NCBI GenBank assembly: GCA_036323355.1
Contig: AP028876.1
Span: forward strand, 1,860,001-1,924,000
Direction of reading: 5' to 3'
Source: Gottschalkiaceae bacterium SANA
Lineage (GTDB): Bacteria > Bacillota > Clostridia > Tissierellales > GPF-1
DNA length: 64,000 nt
Position 1 is the stretch's first letter. Each line of letters starts with the position of its first letter. The translations under genes were made by a program, and so were the position numbers. A model generated the notes under the pieces. The model saw only the letters and a list, made by a program, of their open reading frames with translations. It made no database searches and was not told the origin of the DNA. Positions 18,725 to 27,345 of this stretch are shown one piece after another.

Positions 18725-19876
18725 ATGGAGACAGAAACAAAATTAATGCAGGGCAATGAAGCTTGTGTAGCCGGTGCCTTGCATGCAGGGATGCGTTTTT
18801 TTGCAGGCTACCCGATTACACCTTCAACGGAGATCGCTGAGTTGTCAGCACTTCACCTTCCCAAATTCGGTGGTAAGTTTATACAAATGGAAGATGAACT
18901 AGCCAGTATGGCTGCTGCCATCGGTGCCTCCATCGCAGGAGAAAAAACGATGACTGCTACCAGCGGACCAGGCTTTTCTTTAAAACAAGAAAATTTGGGA
19001 TATGCAGCCATGGCAGAGATCCCCTGCGTTATTGTCAATGTACAGCGGTGTGGACCCAGTACGGGCTTGCCCACCTCTCCAGCTCAAGGCGATGTCATGC
19101 AAGCTCGCTGGGGAACCCACGGCGATCATCCCATGATCGTACTGACACCCTCATCCGTTTCTGAAACCTTTTCACTAACGGTTCAAGCCTTTAATCTTGC
19201 CGAACAATATATGACACCGGTAATTTTATTGATGGACGAGGTTGTTGGACATATGCGAGAAAAAGTGAATATCAAGGAGCTAAGTCAATTGCCCCAAATC
19301 AATCGTAGACGGTTTGAAGGACAAGCGGATGACTACTATGCGTATCGTCCCGATCAAAGCCTAACGCCGGCATTGATGCCTTTTGGGGAAGGATACCGCT
19401 ATCATATAACCGGCCTCTATCATGATGAAACTGGTTTTCCAACCAATTCAACGGATAATGCAAGGGCACAATTAAAACGACTTCATCAAAAATTGGAACT
19501 AGGGGACAACCTGGCCATGTATGAAGAGGTTGAGATGGAAAAAGAAGTCGATTTGATGATTCTTTCCTATGGATCCACCTATCGTTCCGCTAGAAAAGCC
19601 GCTAGAAAAGCCCGAAAAGAAGGCAAGTCCGTTGGAGAATTTCGTGTCATCAGCTTGTGGCCATCTCCAGAGCTAGCCATTCGAGAAGCCGCTAAAAAAG
19701 CGAAAGCAGTTTTGGTGGTAGAAATGAACGAAGGACAATACGTGCAAGAAGTGGAACGGATCGTCAAAAGCAAATCTGAGATTCACTTTTTAGGCAATGG
19801 AGCAGGTGAATTGATCAATCCTGAAGAAGTCTATGAAAAGATTCTGGAGGTGCTGACATGTCAAGCGAACTCGTAA
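18725..19876 (+). CDS. korA: 2-oxoacid:ferredoxin oxidoreductase, alpha subunit
   Basis: A 383-residue alpha subunit of a four-subunit 2-oxoacid:ferredoxin oxidoreductase. The pyrimidine-binding domain shows RFFAGYPITPSTEIAE, the conserved MEDELASMAAAIGAS and ATSGPGFSL. The complex oxidatively decarboxylates a 2-oxoacid to the acyl-CoA with reduction of ferredoxin, or runs in reverse in CO2-fixing metabolism. Subunit order and sequence fit the KorDABC (2-oxoglutarate) type; branched-chain (Vor) specificity cannot be excluded from sequence alone. It overlaps korB by 19 bases. Confidence 0.92.
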   Translation: METETKLMQGNEACVAGALHAGMRFFAGYPITPSTEIAELSALHLPKFGGKFIQMEDELASMAAAIGASIAGEKTMTATSGPGFSLKQENLGYAAMAEIPCVIVNVQRCGPSTGLPTSPAQGDVMQARWGTHGDHPMIVLTPSSVSETFSLTVQAFNLAEQYMTPVILLMDEVVGHMREKVNIKELSQLPQINRRRFEGQADDYYAYRPDQSLTPALMPFGEGYRYHITGLYHDETGFPTNSTDNARAQLKRLHQKLELGDNLAMYEEVEMEKEVDLMILSYGSTYRSARKAARKARKEGKSVGEFRVISLWPSPELAIREAAKKAKAVLVVEMNEGQYVQEVERIVKSKSEIHFLGNGAGELINPEEVYEKILEVLTCQANS

Positions 19877-20688
19877 CAAAATACTTCCGAGAAGATCGCC
19901 TGCCGCATATTTGGTGTCCAGGCTGCGGCCACGGCATTGCAACCCGAGCAGTAATGGAAGCGATCGATAGACTGGGCTGGGACAAAAATAATACCTGTAT
20001 CGTTTCAGGAATTGGATGTTCCTCCAGAGCACCGGGTTATTTAGACTTTAACACCCTGCACACCACCCATGGCCGTGCCTTGGCCTTTGCGACAGGCATC
20101 AAGTTAGCAAAGCCTCATCTTCATGTGATCGTTCTCACAGGAGATGGTGACACCAGTGCCATCGGCGGCAATCACTTGATTCATGCGGCCAGAAGAAATA
20201 TCGACATCACAACCGTTGTTTTCAATAACAATACTTATGGGATGACCGGGGGACAATACTCGCCAACAACGCCATTCCATGACAAAGGAACAACGGCGCC
20301 ATACGGCAATATCGATCAGCCTTTCGACATTTGCAACCTTGCCCAAGCGGCAGGCGCTACCTACGTGGCTCGTTCTACCGTCTTCCATCCCAAACAATTG
20401 TCGCAAATGGTTGAAAAAGCCTTACAAAAAAAAGGATTTTCCCTGGTAGAAGCCATTTCTTCTTGCCCAACTTATTATGGACGCAAGAACAAGAAAGGCA
20501 CGGCCGTCGATATGATGAATTTCTTAAAATATCGTGCTGTATCTCAATCAAAATTTGATGCCTTGTCTCCTGAGGAACAGGCAGAACATGTTGTAACCGG
20601 AGAATTTATGAATCGTACAGCTCCAGAATATACAGAATCGTATCAAAAGATTATTGACTTGGTACAAGGAAGGGAGGAATCAAAATGA
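19858..20688 (+). CDS. korB: 2-oxoacid:ferredoxin oxidoreductase, beta subunit (thiamine-binding)
   Basis: A 276-residue beta subunit. The thiamine diphosphate/Mg motif is GDGDTSAIGGNHLIHAARR followed by NNNTYGMTGGQ, and the N-terminal cysteines in WCPGCGHG match the cluster-binding pattern of this family. It pairs with KorA to form the active site. The gene overlaps both korA (19 bases) and korC (4 bases, ATGA), so the subunits are translationally coupled. Confidence 0.93.
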   Translation: MSSELVTKYFREDRLPHIWCPGCGHGIATRAVMEAIDRLGWDKNNTCIVSGIGCSSRAPGYLDFNTLHTTHGRALAFATGIKLAKPHLHVIVLTGDGDTSAIGGNHLIHAARRNIDITTVVFNNNTYGMTGGQYSPTTPFHDKGTTAPYGNIDQPFDICNLAQAAGATYVARSTVFHPKQLSQMVEKALQKKGFSLVEAISSCPTYYGRKNKKGTAVDMMNFLKYRAVSQSKFDALSPEEQAEHVVTGEFMNRTAPEYTESYQKIIDLVQGREESK

Positions 20689-21224
20689 AAGAACAGGAGA
20701 TTCGATTAAGCGGAACCGGAGGACAAGGATTGATCTTAGGCGGAATTATTCTTGCTGAAGCAGCCATGCTAGACGGAAAAGAAGTCACTCAGTCTCAGTC
20801 TTATGGGCCAGAAGCGAGAGGCGGTGCCAGTAAGGCGGAAGTGATCATCTCGGACGATGAAATTGATTTTCCAAAATTTCACAAATGCGATTGTCTTCTT
20901 TCCTTGAGTCAAACCGCATGTGACAAATATTTACATTCTATCAAAACAAATGGTATACTGATTGTAGATGAGACGGTAAAAGAAATTGACAGATCCGACA
21001 TCCACATTGTGCGCCTTCCTCTATTGGTTACGGCAAAAGAACAAGTGGGACGAATCATCGTCGCCAATATTGTGTCCATTACAGCCATGAACGCCATCTG
21101 CCATTACGTTAGCGACGAAGCACTCAAACAAGCCATTCAAAATCGTGTTCCCAAAGAGGCACTTGCTCTCAATGAAGCAGCCTTTGATGCAGGTAAGGAA
21201 TTGGCATTAAAATTCGCGGGGTGA
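20685..21224 (+). CDS. korC: 2-oxoacid:ferredoxin oxidoreductase, gamma subunit
   Basis: A 179-residue gamma subunit, the coenzyme A-binding part of the complex. The start RLSGTGGQGLILGGIILAEA and SQSYGPEARGGASKAEVI are diagnostic. It completes the korDABC set, so the operon could encode an intact enzyme. The RpiR-type regulator begins 4 bases after its stop. Confidence 0.92.
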   Translation: MKEQEIRLSGTGGQGLILGGIILAEAAMLDGKEVTQSQSYGPEARGGASKAEVIISDDEIDFPKFHKCDCLLSLSQTACDKYLHSIKTNGILIVDETVKEIDRSDIHIVRLPLLVTAKEQVGRIIVANIVSITAMNAICHYVSDEALKQAIQNRVPKEALALNEAAFDAGKELALKFAG

Positions 21225-21228
21225 AACC

Positions 21229-22092
21229 ATGAAGGATCGAATCGACCTAATACGACAAATCAACCTAAGCTATGACTCTTTAAGCAAGGGCCATCGAAAA
21301 ATTGCAGACTATATTACCAACAATAGCGAAAGGGTTGCATTTATGACTGCTGCCGATCTTGGCAAAGAAGTTGGCACCAGTGAGTCTACTGTCGTTCGAT
21401 TTGCAAAAGCCTTGAATTTTTCCGGCTATCCCAAGCTACAAAAAGCTTTGCAGCAATTGATTAAGAATAAATTAACAACCGTACAAAGAATGAAGATGAC
21501 GGATCACGAAAGCCAAAGTAAAATCTTGAAGAAAGTTTTGGAATCCGATATTCAAAACATTCGAAACAGTTTGACCGAACTGAATCCAGAAATTTTTCAG
21601 CAAGTGGTTCAAGAAATTCACAAAGCCAAGCATGTATTTATTATGGGCATGCGAAGCTCCAAGCTTCTAGCGGAATATTTTGTTTTTTATTTAAAACTCG
21701 TTCGACCTGGTGTCTATATTGTCGATACCGAATACAATGAACCCATTGAGAGCCTTTTGCATATTTCGGAAGATGATTTGGTCATCACCATCTCTTATCC
21801 AAGGTATTCTTATAAAACGATTGAAACCCTGGAATTTATTCGAAAGAAGGGAATTAAAATTGTTGGAATCACTGATAGTGCAGAGTCACCGATTTGTTCG
21901 GTTGCCCATTATCCATTGATTGCCCAAGGGAATATGTTTTCCATTGTCGACTCCTTGGTTGCACCTATGAGTTTGATCAATGCTTTAATCGTTGCCATCG
22001 GTAACGAAAGAAGAGATGAATTAACGGAACGTTTTACAGAATTGGAAGAAATGTGGGATTCCATCCACACCTATAGCCAAGGCAACAAATAA
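21229..22092 (+). CDS. RpiR/MurR-family transcriptional regulator (HTH + SIS)
   Basis: A 287-residue regulator. The N-terminal RpiR helix-turn-helix shows AADLGKEVGTSESTVVRFAK; the C-terminal SIS domain (about residues 120-260) normally binds a phosphosugar (IMGMRSSKLLAEY and DLVITISYPRYSYKTIE). It is the last gene of the kor operon, 4 bases after korC. The effector is unknown, and SIS regulators usually sense sugar phosphates, so control of korDABC by a carbon signal is an inference from linkage only. A terminator follows directly. Confidence 0.9.
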   Translation: MKDRIDLIRQINLSYDSLSKGHRKIADYITNNSERVAFMTAADLGKEVGTSESTVVRFAKALNFSGYPKLQKALQQLIKNKLTTVQRMKMTDHESQSKILKKVLESDIQNIRNSLTELNPEIFQQVVQEIHKAKHVFIMGMRSSKLLAEYFVFYLKLVRPGVYIVDTEYNEPIESLLHISEDDLVITISYPRYSYKTIETLEFIRKKGIKIVGITDSAESPICSVAHYPLIAQGNMFSIVDSLVAPMSLINALIVAIGNERRDELTERFTELEEMWDSIHTYSQGNK

Positions 22093-22120
22093 AATAAAGC
22101 CAAAAGGCTTTATTTTTTTT
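22093..22120 (+). terminator. Intrinsic terminator after the RpiR-type gene
   Basis: Perfect 9-bp stem AATAAAGCC/GGCTTTATT with AAAA loop and a run of eight Ts, directly after the TAA. Confidence 0.92.
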
Positions 22121-22129
22121 GTTTCATGG

Positions 22130-22158
22130 TTGTCCCCAGTTCGAAAGTAGTATATAAT
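22130..22158 (+). promoter_or_regulatory. Promoter of cmk-ispH/rpsA
   Basis: TTGTCC (22130-22135), 17-base spacer, TATAAT (22153-22158), 38 bases before the cmk start. Confidence 0.8.
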
Positions 22159-22195
22159 TGATGGGAATGTGAAATAGAAGGATTTGGTGGACATC

Positions 22196-22858
22196 ATGAT
22201 TATTGCTATAGACGGTCCGGCTGGCGCCGGAAAGAGCACAATTTCAAAGCGAGTCGCTCGCCAACTTAATTTTCAATACATCGACACGGGTGCCATGTAT
22301 CGTGGTGTAACCCTCAAGTGCTTGCGCTTAGGTTTACAACCTGACCAGGTTTCTCAAAAGCTTATCGATTTAAAAACCGAAATTCAACTGGATGGTGAAA
22401 AAATCTTTTTGGATGGGGAAGACGTGTCCCAAGAAATCCGAAGCATCGAAGTCAGTCAATCGGTTTCCGCTTATTCTGCTATTCCTGAAGTTCGACTTTT
22501 TTTGGTTGATCTACAACGTGCCATGGCAATCAATCAAAACATCTTGGTTGATGGACGAGATATCGGCACTTATGTTTTTCCGAATGCAGAACTAAAAATC
22601 TTTTTAACAGCCGATGTAGAGGTACGTGCAAAAAGACGATTTTTGGAAATGCAAGAAAAGGGAAATGCTGTTTCTTTTGAAGAGATTGTCTCTAATATTG
22701 AAACGCGGGATCGAATTGACAGCCAGCGCGAAATGGCTCCCCTCAAAAAAGCAGATGATGCTATTGAGGTTGACACGTCGAGCATGAAGATCGAAGAAGT
22801 TGTAGAACACATCCTGTTTCTGGTTACGGCCAAACAAGGAAAGGGCATAAACCATTGA
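22196..22858 (+). CDS. cmk: Cytidylate kinase
   Basis: A 220-residue (d)CMP kinase. The P-loop IAIDGPAGAGKSTISKR opens the protein, followed by YIDTGAMYRG and the signature DGRDIGTYVFPNAELKIFLTA. The ATG at 22196 has GGTGG 5 bases upstream and gives the family start; a TTG 12 bases earlier is less likely. It overlaps the next gene by 4 bases. cmk next to rpsA (S1) is ancient; here the neighbour is an IspH-S1 fusion. Confidence 0.96.
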   Translation: MIIAIDGPAGAGKSTISKRVARQLNFQYIDTGAMYRGVTLKCLRLGLQPDQVSQKLIDLKTEIQLDGEKIFLDGEDVSQEIRSIEVSQSVSAYSAIPEVRLFLVDLQRAMAINQNILVDGRDIGTYVFPNAELKIFLTADVEVRAKRRFLEMQEKGNAVSFEEIVSNIETRDRIDSQREMAPLKKADDAIEVDTSSMKIEEVVEHILFLVTAKQGKGINH

Positions 22859-24918
22859 AGATAAAATTCGCAACCACTTATGGATTTTGTTTTGGTGTAA
22901 AACGCTCCATGGAATTGGCTGATGCTGAAACCGGAGCAGGGAAGTCCGTTTGCACCTATGGTCCCCTGATTCACAATGAACAGGTCATTAAAGACCTTCA
23001 ATCAAAAGGAATTGAAAGGATCGAATCCTTAAACGAAATACTCGACTCTTATGAGCGCGTGATCATTCGTTCCCATGGCATTTCACATGCCGAGTATCAA
23101 CAGTTCATAGATTCCGGTTTGGACGTAATTGATGCGACCTGTCCATTTGTAAAAAAGATTCACCAGCACGTGCAGACCTGTCACAAGCAGGGTCAACCCG
23201 TGATTATTATAGGAGACGCCCAACACAAAGAGGTCATTGGTATCAATGGCTGGTGCGAAAATCAAGGATTTATTATCGATCAGGAAGAACAGATCGATGA
23301 ATTGCCTGATCTTGATCACCCATGTGTTGTTGCGCAGACCACATTCTCACTCACTCGATTCAATTCGATTCTAAAAAAGTTAAAGAGTCGATTTGATCCG
23401 CTACAGATTCATCGTACCATTTGCGCAGCGACTGAGAAGAGACAAAATGCTTGTATCGAACTAGCCAAAACCGTTGATGCACTACTTGTCATCGGTGGCA
23501 AAAACAGTTCGAATACGAAAAAGTTGGTAGAAATTGGGGGGTTATACTGTCCTGTGGTGTTTCATATCGAAACAGCACAAGAAATTCCCTTTCAAGATTT
23601 ATCGAAATATCATACAATAGGTATAACAGCAGGGGCTTCGACTCCTGACTGGATAACTAAGGAGGTTCTTAAGACTTTGAATCAACAAGGAAATGAACAA
23701 ACAATGCAAGAAATGATGGAAGAAATGGAAAAGGAAATGCAAAAAATTTATACCCGTGCAATCGTAACCGGATCAATCCTTTCTGTATCAGAAGAGGGTG
23801 TTCTCGTTAATATCGGGTACAAATCAGACGCACTTATTCCGAAAAACGAACTTTCTTTCAAAAAAGATGTTCTCTTAGCAGAGCAGTTTAATGTGGGTGA
23901 TGAGATTGAAGCCGTTGTTGTTAACATGAACGACGGAGAGGGCAATGTTGTCCTATCAACTCGACGTCTCGCACAAAAAGCAGCTTGGAAAAAGGTAAAA
24001 GAATTCCAAGACGCTGATCAATCAGTTATGGTAACCATCGACGAAGTAAATAAAGGCGGACTGGTAGCGTACATTGAAGGCTTGCGTGCATATATGCCAG
24101 CTTCTCAACTTTCTGTAAGCTACGTCAAAGATTTAGCGCAATACCTGAACCAAGAAATCGAAGCAAAAATCATTGAGTTGAACCCTCGCAAAAACCGCAT
24201 CATCCTTTCGCACAAAGTAATCGAAGAGGTTATTATGAAAGCGAAAGCTGACGCATTCTGGGCAACCCTTGAAAAAGAGCAAAAGATTGTCGGTAAAGTT
24301 AAGAAGATTATGCCATTTGGTGTTTTCGTTGAATTGGGCGGCGTTGACGGCCTGATCCATATTTCTGACTTGTCATGGGGCAAAATCAAGCATCCGAAAG
24401 AAGTTCTCACTGTTGGCGACGACGTGGAAACAATCGTTCTTGATTTCAACCGTGAAACAAACCGTATTTCTTTGGGCTACAAGCAATTGATCCCTCATCC
24501 ATGGGACAACATCGAAGAAAAATACGTGGTTGGCCAAGTGTATGAAGGTAAAGTTGCCCGATTCACTGACTTCGGCGCATTTATCGAGTTGACTCAAGGT
24601 GTTGATGGATTGGTTCATATCTCTCAAATCGCCTACGAACGAATCAACAAGGTTTCCGATGTTTTGGAAATTGCACAAATGGTGAATGTGAAGGTATTGA
24701 GCGTCGATTCTGAAAACCACAGAATTAGCTTGAGCATCAAAGAAACTTTGGAAAAGCCAGAACGCCCAGAGCGTCCTGAGCGTCCAGCTCAAGACTCCAA
24801 GCCAAAGCGCAAGCGCGCGCCTAAGAGAAAAGAAGAAAAGTTTGAGTCTTACACCTCAGGCGATGATTCTGAAATCACAATCGGCGACTTGTTCAAAGAT
24901 TTGGATCTAGACAACTAA
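22855..24918 (+). CDS. ispH: IspH (HMBPP reductase) fused to a four-repeat S1 RNA-binding protein
   Basis: A 687-residue fusion. Residues 1-280 are 4-hydroxy-3-methylbut-2-enyl diphosphate reductase, the last step of the MEP isoprenoid pathway, with the three cluster cysteines at C12, C96 and C190. After a glutamate/methionine-rich linker, residues about 300-632 hold four S1 domains (the last two with PFGVFVELGGVDGLIHIS and DFGAFIELTQGVDGLVHIS), then a lysine/arginine-rich tail. Such IspH-RpsA fusions are known in Clostridia. The start is a TTG overlapping the cmk stop. Isoprenoid synthesis recurs in the window with ispA. Confidence 0.95.
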   Translation: MKIKFATTYGFCFGVKRSMELADAETGAGKSVCTYGPLIHNEQVIKDLQSKGIERIESLNEILDSYERVIIRSHGISHAEYQQFIDSGLDVIDATCPFVKKIHQHVQTCHKQGQPVIIIGDAQHKEVIGINGWCENQGFIIDQEEQIDELPDLDHPCVVAQTTFSLTRFNSILKKLKSRFDPLQIHRTICAATEKRQNACIELAKTVDALLVIGGKNSSNTKKLVEIGGLYCPVVFHIETAQEIPFQDLSKYHTIGITAGASTPDWITKEVLKTLNQQGNEQTMQEMMEEMEKEMQKIYTRAIVTGSILSVSEEGVLVNIGYKSDALIPKNELSFKKDVLLAEQFNVGDEIEAVVVNMNDGEGNVVLSTRRLAQKAAWKKVKEFQDADQSVMVTIDEVNKGGLVAYIEGLRAYMPASQLSVSYVKDLAQYLNQEIEAKIIELNPRKNRIILSHKVIEEVIMKAKADAFWATLEKEQKIVGKVKKIMPFGVFVELGGVDGLIHISDLSWGKIKHPKEVLTVGDDVETIVLDFNRETNRISLGYKQLIPHPWDNIEEKYVVGQVYEGKVARFTDFGAFIELTQGVDGLVHISQIAYERINKVSDVLEIAQMVNVKVLSVDSENHRISLSIKETLEKPERPERPERPAQDSKPKRKRAPKRKEEKFESYTSGDDSEITIGDLFKDLDLDN

Positions 24919-24928
24919 AAAACACAAT

Positions 24929-24963
24929 AAAAAAAGATCATCCTATTGGATGATCTTTTTTTA
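24929..24963. terminator. Bidirectional terminator between ispH-rpsA and the aminotransferase
   Basis: Perfect 13-bp inverted repeat AAAAAGATCATCC/GGATGATCTTTTT with TATT loop and A/T tracts on both sides, serving the two convergent transcripts. Confidence 0.93.
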
Positions 24964-24983
24964 TTGGCTCTATTTTGTTTTCT

Positions 24984-26171
24984 CTATTTTTCTTGATAGG
25001 CTTTCAAAGCCAACTGTAAAATTTCCATGGACCGAATCAAGTCTTCTTTCTTAAGTACATAGGAAATTCGCACTTCAGACAAGCCTCGGCCTGGTGTCTT
25101 GTAAAAATCCTTTGCCGGCGACACCATCAAAGTTTCACCCTGATCCTGAAATTCACCTAACATCCAACGCACAAAATCCTCTGCATCAGAAACCGGTAAT
25201 TCGATAATCATGTAAAAAGCACCTTCCGGGCAATGAAATTTCACACCAGGAATTTTCTTCAGGCTTTCTGTCATCACATCGCGCCTTACTTGATACTCTT
25301 CAACCATAGCGGGGAGGGTATTATCTGTGCGTGCAAGCAACTCTACAGCACCAATCTGTTCTAAGGTGGGAACGCATAGTCGCCCCTGGCAGAGCTTCAA
25401 GGTTTCTTTGATGAACAATGCGTTCTTTGATGCCAAAACGCCAATGCGGGCGCCACACGCGCTGTAGCGCTTCGATACGCTGTCAACCACGATCAAATTT
25501 TCCTTGAGTTCATCAAACTCAGCAAATGATCTCCACGATCCACCATAAACAAACTCACGATAAACCTCATCTGCAATCAAAAAGATTTCATGTTCCACAA
25601 GCAGATCCACCAAAAGTCTCATTTCTTCATCATGTAAAACTTTTCCCGTCGGATTTCCAGGATTGGAAACTAGAATCGCCCGGGTTTTTGGAGTAATCAA
25701 AGCCTCAATGGTCGCCTTATCCGGCAGAGAAAAGCCTGTGTCCCAGTTTGTGGGAATCGGAATGATCTCAATATCTCCCGCAAGGGCAAAAGCGTTATAA
25801 TTTGTGTAAAATGGCTCTGGAACCAATACTTGATCACCAGGATCGCAAAGAGTCATCAATGCAAACAACAAGGCTTCACTGCCACCATTTGTCACCAAAA
25901 TCTCATCCGTTGAAAAGGCAAACCCAGCCCGGTCATAATAGGCCTGATAGGCTTGACGCAAGGGAAGAATCCCTCGAGAATCCGCATATTTTAGCACCGG
26001 CTGCTTATAGTTGGCGATAGCCTGATAAAAGGCTTTCGGGGTTTCAATATCCGGTTGCCCAATATTGAGATGATATACATGTACGCCTTCTTTTTTTACT
26101 TGATCGCTAACTGGAATCAATTTACGAATTGGTGATTCCGACATTTTTTTAATGCGCTTTGATACGTCCAT
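24984..26171 (-). CDS. Class I PLP-dependent aminotransferase
   Basis: A 395-residue fold-type I aminotransferase. Visible are LNIGQPDIETP, the substrate/PLP loop LVTNGGSEAL, NPGNPTG, and the lysine in VVDSVSKRYSACGARIG. The specificity is not clear; it belongs to the AspB-like group but is distinct from the second enzyme at 39.3 kb. It is the third gene of a minus-strand operon with two XRE regulators, 9 bases behind the second, with GGAGG ahead of its ATG. Regulated linkage suggests a conditional role in amino-acid metabolism, but the substrate cannot be read from sequence. Confidence 0.9.
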   Translation of the reverse strand: MDVSKRIKKMSESPIRKLIPVSDQVKKEGVHVYHLNIGQPDIETPKAFYQAIANYKQPVLKYADSRGILPLRQAYQAYYDRAGFAFSTDEILVTNGGSEALLFALMTLCDPGDQVLVPEPFYTNYNAFALAGDIEIIPIPTNWDTGFSLPDKATIEALITPKTRAILVSNPGNPTGKVLHDEEMRLLVDLLVEHEIFLIADEVYREFVYGGSWRSFAEFDELKENLIVVDSVSKRYSACGARIGVLASKNALFIKETLKLCQGRLCVPTLEQIGAVELLARTDNTLPAMVEEYQVRRDVMTESLKKIPGVKFHCPEGAFYMIIELPVSDAEDFVRWMLGEFQDQGETLMVSPAKDFYKTPGRGLSEVRISYVLKKEDLIRSMEILQLALKAYQEK

Positions 26172-26180
26172 TTCGCCTCC

Positions 26181-26786
26181 TTAGATGTGTTTCATAGAAT
26201 GAATAACATGGGTTAGCACCCCAACAACAGACTTTGTATCCCATTGCGACACCCATTCTGGCGGCGCATAGGATGCAAGGCCCAAAAGAATGATCCCATT
26301 GGAGCGTTGATAAAAGGTCCTCATTTCCATTTTCTCGTTTCTTCTCACTAATACTTGATCTCCATTTTCTGGTTGAGCATCCATTTTGATCACCCAGATG
26401 TCCCCAGAAGCGTAATTGGGCATATACTCGCGACTTTCAAGCCTGATGAAAAGCAAATCGCCCTTCCGATCCAACTCAAAAAGAGGGAAGTGCCCATCAT
26501 CTTCTAGCTTGCCTTCCCGCAGGCGCATTTGCACTTCGCTAGGTAGCCGTGCATCAACTTCTTCCGTTCGTCTTCGATCCGTAATCCCCAATAGATAATC
26601 GGTGGATATAGAAAATAGAGAAGCCATTTGAATCAGGGTTTGAAAATTTGGAAATCGGTCTCCTTTTTCATACCTTACTATTGTACTCCTGTGACTGTCA
26701 AGCATTCTAGCAAATTCTTCTGGTGTCCAATGCTTTTCTACTCTTAACAGACGAAGTCTTTGGGGAAATTGTATTGCTTCTGGCAT
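26181..26786 (-). CDS. XRE-family regulator with S24/LexA-like C-terminal domain
   Basis: A 201-residue regulator. Residues 5-65 form an XRE helix-turn-helix (RMLDSHRSTIVRYEKGDRFP). The C-terminal half resembles an S24 (LexA/CI-type) domain: REYMPNYASGDIWVI aligns with the catalytic-serine region and PENGDQVLVRR with the following strand. The serine of the usual SM.P motif is not present, so self-cleavage is unlikely and the domain probably serves for dimerisation or sensing. GGAG lies 8 bases before the ATG at 26786. It is one base downstream of the smaller XRE gene, in one operon with the aminotransferase. Confidence 0.8.
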   Translation of the reverse strand: MPEAIQFPQRLRLLRVEKHWTPEEFARMLDSHRSTIVRYEKGDRFPNFQTLIQMASLFSISTDYLLGITDRRRTEEVDARLPSEVQMRLREGKLEDDGHFPLFELDRKGDLLFIRLESREYMPNYASGDIWVIKMDAQPENGDQVLVRRNEKMEMRTFYQRSNGIILLGLASYAPPEWVSQWDTKSVVGVLTHVIHSMKHI

Positions 26787-26787
26787 C

Positions 26788-27168
26788 TTAGTGCTCCTTC
26801 CTAATGGATCGAGAAAGCCTAAGGGAGGAGCGAAGAGATTCATTGATCAACAAGCGATCAATCGGAGCAATTTCGTGACCGTCCAATTGCATGCCTGGAA
26901 TCTCCATCAATACTTGAAAAAGTTCCTCTAGATTGGAAGAGTGGATAAACTCTTTGCTTAAAATATTGCGATGCTCGGTACGTCCCAATAGATAATCTGT
27001 TGACACACGAAATTCATCAGCCAAGCGGACCAGGGTCTCCAAATCAGGATGGCGTTTGTTTGCTTCGTACAGACTAATGGTTTGTTGGGATAAAGATAAT
27101 TTTTGCGCCAATTCAGATTGCTTCATTTTTGATGCTCTACGTAAAGACTTTAATCGTTCACTAAACAT
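26788..27168 (-). CDS. XRE-family helix-turn-helix regulator
   Basis: A 126-residue protein. Residues 1-65 form an XRE/Cro-type helix-turn-helix (SELAQKLSLSQQTISLYEANKR) ending in STDYLLGRTEH; the C-terminal 60 residues are not recognised. The same STDYLLG motif closes the helix-turn-helix of the neighbouring regulator, suggesting the pair arose by duplication. The ATG at 27168 has AGAGGTG upstream; a GTG three codons earlier is less likely. It is the first gene of the operon, so it may control itself. Confidence 0.85.
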   Translation of the reverse strand: MFSERLKSLRRASKMKQSELAQKLSLSQQTISLYEANKRHPDLETLVRLADEFRVSTDYLLGRTEHRNILSKEFIHSSNLEELFQVLMEIPGMQLDGHEIAPIDRLLINESLRSSLRLSRSIRKEH

Positions 27169-27189
27169 GGCCGTCACCTCTCTACCTTT

Positions 27190-27218
27190 ATTATACCGAA
27201 AGAACTTAACAATTTGAA
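27190..27218 (-). promoter_or_regulatory. Promoter of the XRE-XRE-aminotransferase operon
   Basis: TATAAT on the minus strand at 27190-27195 with a weak -35 (TTCAAA, 27213-27218) at 17 bases. It lies 22 bases before the first XRE start. Confidence 0.55.
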
Positions 27219-27310
27219 ATAAGATATTAAGGAATTGACAACAATTTGTTAATTCTTATCAATATCCAGGCAAACCGCCTCTGGATTCTCTGGAAGTGGC
27301 AGGAGGGATT

Positions 27311-27319
27311 TGATATAAT
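27311..27319 (+). promoter_or_regulatory. Extended -10 promoter of the miaB-mutSL operon
   Basis: TGATATAAT: consensus -10 (27314-27319) with TGn extension, 27 bases before the miaB ATG. The -35 region is poor. A TTGACA at 27235-27240 farther upstream has no convincing -10. Confidence 0.6.
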
Positions 27320-27345
27320 GAAGTGATTTATAAACGGAGGGCAAA

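Noticed and set aside
27235-27263. TTGACA upstream of miaB as a full promoter
   Set aside because: The hexamer is perfect, but at 16-17 bases spacing only TATCAA/ATCAAT is found, and the extended -10 at 27311-27319 is a better match closer to the gene.
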